Source of the DNA: Hamiltosporidium tvaerminnensis
Taxonomy: Eukaryota; Microsporidia; Dubosqiidae
Reading direction: 5' to 3'
Length of the DNA: 64,000 nt
Assembly: GCA_022605425.2 (NCBI GenBank)
Contig: CM061250.1
Coordinates: forward strand, 62,001 to 126,000
The position numbers and the translations under genes are program-made. This document shows positions 40,231 through 50,870 of this stretch, in pieces. The notes below the pieces were generated by a model, which was not told where the DNA came from, made no database searches, and saw only the letters and a list, made by a program, of their open reading frames with translations. Within the stretch, counting starts at the first letter, position 1. Each line of letters opens with the position of its first letter.

Positions 40231-41985
40231 ATGTATTTTTATACAATTATTGTTCTCTTTTCTTTCCTATTCTTTTATCTTAATTCTTCTCTAGTCTTTA
40301 TTTACTAGTTCCTCATCTTTCTTTCTTACTTTTCTTCGATCATTGTTTTATATCTTTATTAGCATTACTTCTCTATAGTTCTATAGATTCCTTTAATTCA
40401 AGCCCGATTTTTTTTCTTATATTTTTCTACTACTATATTTATACTTAAGTTTTTATCTCTTAAAATACTCTCTAATTTGCTATAAATCTTTGTCTAACTC
40501 TTTTTCCTATTTCAGCACTACTCTAATTCCTCTATAGAATTTTTTTCGCTATATCTTTATTTCTATGGTGATATTCTCTTCGCCAAATCATGTTAGGAAA
40601 ATAAGATTTACTCCTTACTACATTTCTAAAATAAATTTTAAATCACGATAGTGAATTTACCTTTTGCCAAAACCTTTATCATATAATATTAGTACCAAAG
40701 CATTTAAATCATAAAAACATAATTCATAAAAAAGATTATTTCCTTAAACAAAATTTGAAAAAAAAAATATAGCAACTGAATAGTAATTATAAAAGAAAGC
40801 AATTTTTAATTATACCTAAGAATTTCCCTAAACAAAATATGAGTAAAAGGAAAGCTTAACTAATTTCTAAACAATGTTTTTTAGTTTTTGATTATACAGA
40901 TTTATTGCTTAAAATTGTTATTGTGTAAATGTTAAAACTTGTTTCCCTATCTATCTTATATTTTTTCCCTAAAAAATTAATTCAGTTTCCCTTACCCTAT
41001 ATCTTCTTACTAGAATACTTATTTTAAAAGATTATTGTAATTGTGTAAATTAAATTATTTTCCCTAACTTTCTTACTTCCCAGCACAATCTTTTTTACTT
41101 ACTTAATCTTTTCTGCCCAACTTTTATTTTTTCAAAATATTACTTTTCCTTAACTAATATTTTTATCTATTTTTTATTTAAATTTCCTAACCAATTCTTC
41201 ACAGCCTTTACTAATTTATTCTTCACTGCCTTTTTTCGTTACTTAATAATATTTTTTTCCTAACTTATTATTTCTCACACACCCTTTACCCTTTTTCTAC
41301 CCTACCATAATCCTTTATTTTCCCTATCCCAATTTTCTTTTCCCTACCTTCTTTTTTTACCCAATTATTTTTTCTCTGGAAATTTCTGCTAAACTGAACT
41401 ATTTTTTTCTTTCTTTATTAGATGTTTTGTCCTATGCTAATCTTTCTTCACCTACACGAATTACACTCACCAATTTTCTTTTTTATAAAAAAATATTTTC
41501 TCAAACAGTTTTCATTTTCCCTATCCAATTATTTTTTTTGTTCAATATAATTTCTTCCATAGATAGTTCTTTTCTTCCTTAAATTTCTTTTTCCCACATT
41601 TTCTTTCTTCCTATATGTACTTCTTTTTATTCCCTAACTACTAATTTTACTCCTTACTAACTCTTTTTAAGTGGGTGATTAATTTCTTCCTTTGATTCTT
41701 CTTTCCATAACGCAATTTTCTGTTCCCTAATTTGCTTTTCCTTTCTTTACTATTTGTTCTTTTCCCTAACATTTCTTTTTCTTTCTATACTTCTCATTTC
41801 CCTGGCCTATCTTGCAAAAATGTTTGAAGTAAAGATGTAGAAAATTTAATAAAAAATATTTTCTCTACTCAAAAAAAAAGAAAATTTGTTTCGTGCACCT
41901 ATTTATAAAAAAAGAAGTACTTTCCTTAACCTCAGCTACCTAGCCAAGAGTTGTTACTTTCTTCCCTAACTTATTTACAAGAACC
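40230..41985. repeat. Pyrimidine-rich tract with recurring TTTCCCTAAC
   Basis: The plus strand is T+C rich for about 1.75 kb. From about 40.97 kb the word ttccctaac, or a near variant (ttccctat, ttccttaac, tttcctaac), recurs at irregular spacing of roughly 30-150 bases, for example near 40967, 41054, 41311, 41511, 41630, 41720, 41760 and 41953. It looks like a degenerate low-order repeat. Its position beside copy E matches the tract beside copy B. The minus strand is purine-rich and yields lysine- and glutamate-rich broken frames, so a decayed charged coding region is possible. Confidence 0.55.
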
Positions 41986-42363
41986 TAGTAAAATTTTTAT
42001 AAATAAAAATTTATTTACTTTTCCCGAACATTTTTTTAGATTTATTCAAATAAAAAAGTTAAAATAGTCGTTTTAAAGAATAGAGGTCTCTCCTACCGAA
42101 GCTAGAAAAATATTTTACCTCAACTTTTATTTTAAAAAATATTCTTTCGGATGAAAGTATGGAATTACATACGCTAACAAATTTTTAAAAAGAAAAATGC
42201 AACAGCTAAAAACAAATAGGGGAAACAATTCAAAGTTGGTATTTTTACTTATCTCAAGGAATAAATTTTTATTTGAAATAAACAAAATAAAGTAAAAAAA
42301 GTAAGAAAAAGGAATAAGATTGACTATAGGGTAAATATATAATTACTCCTAATTGGTCCAACA

Positions 42364-42440
42364 CAGAAACCAATCATAACCCTAAAATTTTCGGGTTAAT
42401 TTATTTCTCTTTATTTGAATCTGGTTTCTGGATTAGGGTT
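42364..42440. repeat. Overlapping inverted repeats with AACCCTAA / TTAGGGTT
   Basis: cagaaacca (42364-42372) is inverted exactly at 42422-42430 (tggtttctg), and aaccctaa (42378-42385) is inverted exactly at 42433-42440 (ttagggtt). The two pairs interlock, so only one hairpin can form at a time. A small local hairpin, aaccc to gggtt, is also possible (42378-42397). Confidence 0.6.
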
Positions 42441-45135
42441 ACAGGTTAAGATGAATATTCTTAGGTGATATTTTGAAAAAGAGTCTGGGTTAATAACCAG
42501 CAATTCTACGTTATATTTTATTTATTAGGTTTGTGTTTTAAATATGTAGTAATAGGAAAGAGTTTGGGTCAATAATAAAATGTCTAGACCATGAAAAAAA
42601 TGTGAATAGCAGGGGGCGAGTTAGGATTTGTAGCTATAAATTAACTTAGATTATTTTTTTTTCATTATATTTTTTCCTTTTTTATTTGTTCTTATGTTTA
42701 ATACCTTTAAAGTGACTAAAGAATCATATTTATTAAATTGTATTCTCTTATGGGTATTAGGCTAGCTAATCTTCCTTTTTTTGGCATATAAATTTGTTTT
42801 TTCTTTTTAGTTTAGATTAATGGTTCATCCTAACTCTTCATACTACTATATATCTTTTTATATATACTTTCCAACATTTAAGTAAATAATGATCTATTTA
42901 AGCTAATTTGTTAATCATCTGTTTCCTTTGTTCGTTATTACATTTTAGAATGGTACTTGATTTTTTTTTCTTCAAGGATTTTCTATTTAAGATATTCATT
43001 CGTTTAACTTCCTTCATGAATTATATTCAAAACCTAAGGTTTAGAAACATTCTGCTAAGTTAGTACGGAAAAAATAGTTTCCTTCTAATTAAGTTAGAGG
43101 TTTTGTGCATCGACTTACTATTTTACAGTCATTACTCTAGTTTTAAAGCGTTTCGTTACATTTTCAGAATTTCGAATTATTTTTTGTAGTTATTTCTTTA
43201 TCTAATACAGTTTTAATTCTTTTTTATTATATTTTCCTATAATGTAGTCTGTTTTTTCGTTTTTCGATATCAATTTTAAATATTATACAGAAAATATTTT
43301 GTGAATTATAAATATAGTCTTTTTAGAGGTTTTTAAAATGATTATACTTTTAATGTCGTTCGCCGTTTTTACTTTTTAAATTAAATGTTTGTCGGTTTAA
43401 ATTTTTTTAAAACATTTTTTTGATTTTTTTAAATTTTTTAATAAGATTTGTACTAATTTAATAGAAATTTTAATCTGTAAGGAATTATATATCTTTTTAC
43501 ATTTACTTACAAATTTTTTATGTTTTTTATTTATTTTTACCTGTTCTTTTCAATTTTTTTAAATTCTCTCTTAAATTTAGCTGTTTTTTCACGTTTTTTT
43601 ACACCTTTTCAAATTTTTTATTTTTTTTAAATTTTAATTTTTTTTCAAATATCTTATTTGTGCAATTTTTAGAAATTTTAGATTTGATTGGAATTTGAAC
43701 AACTTTTTTTATCGATTTTATATGATTTAAGTCTCCTCTAAATCAATTTATCGAAAATTCTTTGTCATATTGTTACATAATGGACAATTTTTAGTTTTTT
43801 TGCAAAACTTAAGATTTTTTAAAAAATCAGTAAACGTTTTGAATTCTAGCTCGGTTTTTTCAAAAAAAATTCCCTACTAATATTTGTGAGCTTGAATTTT
43901 GTTCAAATTATTTTTAAACTTTTCAATTTTCAATTTTCTATGAAATTACTAATGGTTTGTATTATTGTAGTATATTGTATACTGTTGTTGGTTTTCATTA
44001 AGATAGAATTATATTCTAGCAACGAAATTCGAAAAATTTCTTGAGAAAAAAATTTATTGTGAAAATCTGAACTATTAAATTTTATTTCTAGTATTAAAAA
44101 TTTGTTAAATTTTTAAAATACAGGTGTTAAATAAATAACATTGGTTTTAGAATGAATAATTATTCTACTTTGGATAACCTCTATTTTAAAACAATCCTTA
44201 CCTTGACTGTTTCATTAAGACCGAATAATCTCTATTTTTTAACCTTAAATTTATATCCATAAAGCTAAAGATAAAGGAGGGAATCCAGACATTTTTGACT
44301 AAACTAGAACTTGCTACAAATTTACGATACTTATAATTGTAACTCTTGACGAAAAGGGAAGGTACTTTTTGCAACCGGTTTAAATTTTATTTTTTGTTTT
44401 ACATAATATTATTTTTTGATTATTCGTCTTTTCAAGTATGTATTAAAATATACGAAAACATTTGGCTAGAAAAATTTAGGTAAGATAGGAACCATAACTA
44501 GTTCAAAAAAACATTAAATTGAGTTTGGTTTGAATATAGTAAATTGTGAAATATATTTTATATTGAGATTAGTTTATATAAAAAGGAAATCACATTTTAA
44601 AGCTCTTAAAACCCGTATAAACTTTACTAAGATCTAGATTTCCGCTTCACTCAATAAATGATAGTAATTACATTAATTTTTTTTATTGAAAATTTATGTT
44701 TACAATTTCATCTCAGATTGCATAAATTATATTTTTTCGTTTAGATAAAAATTTAATTTGGTTTTGCATAGTTTGAGTTTAAAATTTACAATTTTTATAT
44801 GATAATTATGTTTTATAAGATCTCATTAAAAGAATTCACTATATTATTTTTGAATAAAAAACACTAGAAAATAGAGTTATCTTGGTTTGTTTTCGAGAAA
44901 ATATAAAGAAATTCATTACTAACTAATACATTCACAAAGTCAATATATTTTTTAAATTCTGGGAGTTAGTATTAATAGTTATCTTTTATTCGAAAGTAAA
45001 TAGGTCAAACATACAAAATTTAATAAAGTATTTTTTTTACTTTTTAGATACTAATTTTGATGGGATATCGGCTAATTTAATACATTTCTTTAGATTTATG
45101 AGAGTTTCATTGTTAAGAAAATATGAATGTCTTGA
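42440..45135. other. AT-rich stretch without recognisable gene
   Basis: I see no gene. A short imperfect direct repeat is present: gagtctgggttaataa (about 42481) and gagtttgggtcaataa (about 42560). Otherwise the stretch is T-rich, unstructured sequence. Confidence 0.55.
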
Positions 45136-45138
45136 CTT

Positions 45139-45386
45139 GATACTTTCGCAAAATATATATGACATATTTCTTTAATTATTTAAGTTTTAAATATATAAAG
45201 AATGGATATTTTCGAAAAAAATATCAAAAGTGGATTTTAGTTATTTTATATAGCAGGATATTCTCTTTAAGACTATCAAAGATATCCCCATATTAAAGTG
45301 TATGTGGAATAGATATTCTCGAAGAGAATATCCGAAGAGGATTATATTTAAAGTTCGTAGGGTGGATATTTTGGAGAGAAAATATA
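45139..45386. repeat. Tandem array of five palindromic GATATT units
   Basis: Units start at about 45139, 45204, 45256, 45312 and 45364, a period of 52-65 bases. Each carries an inverted repeat. The clearest is 45312-45332: gatattctc, then gaa, then gagaatatc, with perfect 9-base arms. At 45204-45225 it is gatatttt / aaaaatatc, at 45256-45287 ggatattctc / gatatcc with a wider loop, and at 45364-45386 gatatttt / gaaaatat. Spacer sequences between units are partly alike (tggatttta / aggattata). It lies just to the left of repeat copy C0. Confidence 0.65.
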
Positions 45387-45689
45387 AAATTTTGAATCTA
45401 TTATTGGATTATTTAAAGAGTATTTGTAATATTACTTTTTTATTATGTATTTGAATATTGTAATGAGACTTTAAGATATATAGAAGGGTCGAGTTAGTAT
45501 AGATTGACAGGAATTTTATAAAATAATAATATTCAAGTATTTTTATATTAAGGGTTTGCTTTAAAACTACTCGTTTATTTCGGGGTAAATCTTTTGATAG
45601 ATCCTATTTTAGATGCAATAAAAGCATTGGGAAGGTTACTTTATTATCTTATAAACCTGAATTTATATTATTTTTTATTCTATAAGTTT

Positions 45690-46410
45690 AGTAATTGGTT
45701 ATTAAAAAATTAAAAACTATTGATATGGTTACATTTCTATCCTTTTGTATCTACAGCGGTATTCTTACTATGTCTATGGATATGGGATTTGTTATCCTTA
45801 GGATATTAATTCACCGATGCCCTAATAAGAATATTTTCCACCCTACTGATGTAGAAGCCAGAAAACAAATGCCACTAATGCTGACTGATATTGATATTCC
45901 TCTGAAATTCTCAGCTTAATTTACTTTTACTATTAACCATTCTGATATGGTTTGTTGAAGGGTTATGTAAGATTATTTGCATAGGTTAGACATAAATTCA
46001 AATGGTAGTAGCAAATAACTCGTTCGATATCGTAAAAAGTCAAATTTTTTAAAAATGTGAATTTTTTCAGCTATTAAAATGTTATATATAATCCTATTAG
46101 CATAAATACGCGATTTACAGTGACTATAATGTAATATGCCCTGATTACGGGACTAAATTGCCTCTTTTAATGAAGTACTTTTATAAGAAGGTATACAATA
46201 AGGAACTATAAAATATAGAGACATAAAACCAGTATAGCATCTTTTAAAGAACTTTTTAAAATTTTTGAAGAATAGAAATTTTTTTAACTTATATTTAGCT
46301 TCGTTCTTGTAAATTTAACACTATCAATTTGATCTATTTGCTCTCTTCTTAGACTATACATGCTTCTAAAATGGTGTATATGTCTTCTGAAAAGTGAATT
46401 AGTCTTATAA
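45690..46410 (-). mobile_element. Repeat copy C0: partial, Ty3/gypsy-like family
   Basis: This copy corresponds to the reverse-transcriptase end of copy D (60.62-61.29 kb). Shared words include gtaagattatttgcata (about 45966; D about 60856), aactcgttcgat (about 46017; D about 60908) and a terminal taaata..tgttc block near 46410 (D 61283-61298). The left side of the homology stops at about 45.69 kb, where the palindrome array region begins, and copy C starts directly to the right. C0 and C therefore lie head to tail. Confidence 0.6.
45725..46190 (-). pseudogene. Reverse-transcriptase-like relic (copy C0)
   Basis: The minus-strand frame, followed through one or two one-base shifts and a few stops, contains RIIYNILIAEKIHIFKKFDF, then TNHIRMVNSKSK, then FYISRV, then NPISIDIVRIP. 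Copy D has INIFISE, TNHISV-DSKSK, FYISMV and PIDIVRVP at the same places. Conserved amino acids across one-base indels point to an ancestral protein. The F-Y-I-S stretch followed by P-x-x-I-D-I-V fits the segment after the palm in Ty3/gypsy reverse transcriptases (G-x-x-I-S, then P-x-P). The D-D pair itself is not preserved. Confidence 0.45.
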
Positions 46411-49180
46411 TAAATATGTTCACTACCTATATTTTAGGGATATAATACTTTTCTAGGTTTTTTATTACTTTTTTCATTACTCTGTCTATTCTTTTGTCCT
46501 AAATCATATATTCTAGTAAAAAAAAAATTTATAGCATATTAAAACTATGTTTATATGTTTCGTATTTTAGAAATAATCTACTTATTTATATTATATAGTT
46601 TTTAGGTTAATTTTTTTGTTTTTTCTTTAAATCCAATGCAATTATATTTATAGTAATTAAATCGTTATTTTAACTTCTAGTGGTAACACCAGTTACTTTT
46701 TTTGTTAGTAATTTGATATTTTATTAAATCTGTATAGTCTTTACTGTAATACAAACTAGAATATGGGGCGTTATTTATTTGAATATGAAATCATTTTTTT
46801 TATAGTTGTTAATATGGTAAATCGAACTTTTATCTAAAAATTTGAGTACAAGTTGAATTCTATTTACCTTATTTTCTTTCATTAAGTTTTTTTGCGTTGA
46901 ATATTTTGGTTTATATTTTATTTTTGTTATTTTTACTAATTTAAAACTTTTTACATATATCTAGATTGTTTAACTTAAATTTTTCGTATTATATCTTTAT
47001 CTATTCTTTTTCATTTTCTGTTTTTTTTATTCAAATCTACATTTTTTTTTAAGGTTTTTTTCAAATCATTCATTTGTTATTTATTTGCTGGGTTAAGTGG
47101 TAACTTATTCAAGCAGTTTTTCTAGTTATAAAACAATTCTAGTTAGCTTAATCTTAAATTTTATAGAATATACTAACACTTATTTTCAAAAAATGTCGAA
47201 TTTTACCTCGTTTTAAGGGAATTCTATTTATTCTTTAGTCATTTTTCTTAGAATTCCTTAATTCATATCAATATGCAATATTTCGAAATAAATCAAGTAT
47301 TATCTTTTCTCATATGATTTTAAGGGTCTAACAAAATAAACTTATAAAATTTACTATAATTGGAAGTTTTTGTTTATAAGATATTGGTTTTTTTTTATGG
47401 TCATGTAGAGCATTTGCTCAATTAAAGCCTTAACCCATTATCTAAAAATAATATTTTTTAATCTTGGTCATAAAACGTCGTGTTCAGCCAAAAAGACACA
47501 TAAAAAATTCGTGCAATGGTTGTTTAAAACTTAGAATGAATTGATTGAAACATTAATCATATAGAGTATTCATACGTAACTAATGATTTCTATATAATTT
47601 CATATTAGACTTTTCAAAAATTGAGCAAGCTGCCAAATATTATATATGTATTGCTTCTTTAGCTAAAAAAGAATATAGAGATAAGTAAAGGAAAGTTATA
47701 CATCTGAATAGCATTTAAAATTTCTTGTATACTATTTTAAAGAGAATTGATGAGAATTTTTAATATTGCCATTATTGAAATATCTTTGATATTCTCTATA
47801 TATAGACTTTATTTATTTTTCATATACCTATATCCATATTTTTTATAAAAAATTTTAATCTGCGTAATATATACATATAAAAATCGTTTTTTAACTATCT
47901 GCCTATTTTAACTGACTCAAATTGTAAATATTATAACTATATTGAATCTTCTTAATAATGCATAGTCTTTTTTTAGAAATATATATTGTATGGTAAGGAT
48001 TTACAGAATCTAATTTTATATTAAATCGATACTACAATAAAATATCTTGAGTACTGACTTTGATTCTTTTATACTACTTATATATTAAAACTAAATTTAA
48101 ATAAATAAGCATTTTTACGTTAAGTTTTGTCAATTTTAATTTTCTTAACCTATTTCTCTTTTTTAGGCAAAATCCCAAAACAAATTATTAAAATAGTTTA
48201 ATTTTATATTTTTTTTAGACGTTAAACTTGTCTATTAAGTCGTATTGGATGAAACAAAAATTTTTAATTGTGGAATATTTTACATGATATTTTAATTTTA
48301 GTTTAGCTAAAGGTAAACCCTAAATAAATTTATTTCATTATAACCTAAATAACCTATACTTATTTTTTAAATATTTTAGTATTATTTTAGTATTATTTTT
48401 CTTGCTTGACGTAACGGTAAGAATTTGTTTTCAAACTAGTAAGAAATCAATTTAAATGTAGTAATATAAGAGAATTGAAGATACTTTGAAATCTAAAAAT
48501 TTTTAAAATGAATATTTTATCTTTCAGGTATAAAATTTAAATATGTTTTTGAAAATAGGCTTATATTCTAATTCCCTAAATAAAATTTCTATGATTGGGT
48601 TTGTTGGGTCAAATATCATATTATTTAATTATGATTAGTATACTTAAAATATAGAAAGAAAAACAATTGTTCATAAAATTTAAAAAAAAACATCGCATTA
48701 GCTTGGATTTTTTATGTTTCGGTCTTTCCACTTGGAACCCAACCCCATCATATCTTTAAGCTTCTATTACATAATAAACCGCATAAAGATTTAACCTAAT
48801 GTAGAACGAAAGAAACTACTTCCACAATCCGCTACCATATATTTCACATAAACTTTCAACATATCTATACGTTTTAAACTACATAAGCTGGTTTGCACCA
48901 TCAAAAGAGTATGTAAGGTCATATACCCGTATAGCTCTCATATGATTCAAGAGGTTGTGGCAAGAATCCATTCGATCTTTGTAGGTCGGATATAACGAAA
49001 AAAGTAAACTTCGGGCACTTATTATAATTTTAAAAATAACTCTACCAATATCACAAACGCCCATTACATAAACTCGAAGGCAAAAGTTGGCATACTTAGA
49101 CAGATTTCCTATTTGCAAGGTTTCAAATGAATAACTCTATACGATTATTGAATTCTTAAATTATTCGTTTGTATTAAAAT
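46410..49180 (-). mobile_element. Repeat copy C: decayed Ty3/gypsy-like element
   Basis: Anchors are shared with A, B and D: 47073-47165 (agcagtttttct and flank), about 47480-47580, about 48580 (aaataaaatttctatgattg) and about 48911 (gtaaggtcatatac). The first-to-last anchor distance is about 1840 bases, as in B. The left part, 46430-46800, aligns with D at 58.33-58.65 kb. Minus-strand order is reverse transcriptase-like (49118-48696), then integrase-like (about 47580-47480, very decayed). Confidence 0.6.
48696..49118 (-). pseudogene. Best preserved reverse-transcriptase relic of the gypsy-like family (copy C)
   Basis: One minus-strand frame runs about 140 codons with only three stops. The first 79 codons are uninterrupted and include MGVCDIGRVIFKIIISARSL, then YKDRMDS, then LLNHMRAI. 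After the first stop come LCEIYGSGLWK, a stop, FLSFYIRLNLYAV and, at the end, VERPKHKK. Ty3/gypsy reverse transcriptases show M-P-F-G-L-C/N, then F-Q-x-I-M, then Y-L-D-D-I, then H-L-x-H-x-x-x-V, then F-L-G-x-x-I; the relic matches this order and spacing, with the active site degraded to Y-K-D-R-M. The nominal start and stop of the open piece are accidents of decay, so it is not a functional small gene. Confidence 0.5.
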
Positions 49181-50786
49181 TTAAATCTTTTAAACAAAAA
49201 CTCATAACTATATTTAAGCCTTAAACATAATACTATTTTATTTTAACTATCACCAACTGTTTTTTCTCTATAACTATACACTCAATCTTTATGACTTATA
49301 AATGAGTGTAGGGTCTTTAAAAGTTTTACTCTTATTGTATAAATGTGTTATTTCTAAGCTATATATATTCTAAAGTGAAGCATAAATTATCTATCTTAAA
49401 ATATACATTACTTAAAACTAATTGAATATATTAATGATTTAACAATTACCTTTTGTACTGTAAAGATCGTATCTATTTCTTCAATTAGAATAGAATACTA
49501 TGTTTCCCATTAATAAAATATTATTCGAATAAGAAATGCTATATTAATTTAAGAATTTGAGTAAATATAAACTTCTATTAAATTGTATTATAATTCGAAA
49601 AGTACCTTTCACAAAATAAAATCCTGGATTCTGAAGAAAGAAATATAGGATCACGTAAATTTAAAGAATGGGATTGTAAAAAAGAATTGAGCAATAACAA
49701 AAAGAGAAATAATTGAATTAGGATTTAAAAATTTATTTGAAAAAAAAATATGTTTTCCTGGTAAATGACAACGGAATTAAATAAATATTAAACCCATTTA
49801 GAATGTTTTATTGAGTTTTCTTGTAAATCTTTAAATTTGTTTAACTTCATCTTTCTTAAAAAGAGGACTAATATTACAACCTTTTTCTGTAGTAAATTTC
49901 TCAATTCTAAAGCAATTTTCTTTGATTGCATCAAAATTTATTCTCAAGATATCACAAATGCATTTTTTATCTAACTTTTGATATGTATTTGATTTTCGTA
50001 TTTATCTTCAGAAGTAGCAAATAGAATGTATCAAAACATACCGGTTATTTTCATTTCTTAGGAACATAAAAAATATTTTTCGGAAATAATTTCGTTAAGA
50101 CACATAAATTTCTAAAATTTCGATTCAAAAGTTCCCATGTGTTCTAATCTAACCAAAGGCATAAATTTCTAATTCATGCCACTTTCAGCAGAAAATACAA
50201 ATGTAGAAGATTACTGTTCTTATACTCACCAAACCTCTTTATAGCTTTCAGATTTTTTTCACAAATTCTAAACATCAAATGTAAGACAAATGACCAACCA
50301 ATGGGCACTGACTTACTTACCACACCTTATGTTTTCTTTCTACTACTCCCCGTCACAATACCACATATTTTGCTTAATCTCGAAGGAAAGGAACTCTTTA
50401 CTGAAATTACACCTTTTAAAAAATGGTTTCCAGGATAATATAATCAGAAATAAAAATAAGATATTCGTATGATCTTTATAACTTTCACGCTTTGTGCTTG
50501 ATACTCAACAGCGTGATTTTGTTACTCCCCTATATTTTATGGCTTATCTAAAAATGAAAACATTTTTTGACAAACAAAGTCATCTATTAGGTAAATCTTA
50601 AGGATGTAGCAAACTATAAGATACAAGCTATATCCACAAATTTGCCACCATTCCATTTGATTTCATTTTTCTTTTATTACATCTTCATTTAAATTTCTTC
50701 AGTAAAAAATACTATTTTCATTTCAGAACATAAGGGTAGAATTTAAAAATAAATATAAAGAAACTGAATTTGAAAAGAAAGGAGAA
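49180..50786. other. AT-rich stretch without recognisable gene
   Basis: I see no conserved frame, repeat anchor or RNA gene. A 60-codon frame at 50290-50472 has no recognisable features. Confidence 0.55.
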
Positions 50787-50870
50787 GAAAATATAATTAG
50801 ATTTACCACCCCTACAAAATTTAAAATATTTTTGTTTTGTAGGGGGGGTATCAAATTCTATTTCATTTTC
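50787..50870. repeat. Foldback sequence with CCCCTAC / GTAGGGG arms
   Basis: The left arm 50787-50819 (ending ccacccctacaaaa) and the right arm 50835-50870 (beginning ttttgtagggggggt) are inverted copies with a few mismatches, separated by about 15 AT-rich bases. The inner 11-12 bases pair almost perfectly. A second imperfect match to the outer right arm lies just left of the left arm (about 50745-50772), as if the left arm had been partly duplicated. Confidence 0.7.

Noticed and set aside
40970-41985. Recurring CCCTAA words as possible telomeric repeats
   Set aside because: Spacing is irregular, the words are embedded in T+C-rich sequence, and no tandem run is present.
45695-45919. Plus-strand frame of 74 codons with a distant counterpart at 60628-60846
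   Set aside because: The two align because copies C0 and D align; the minus-strand frames of the same blocks fit a reverse transcriptase much better, so the plus frames are taken as shadows.
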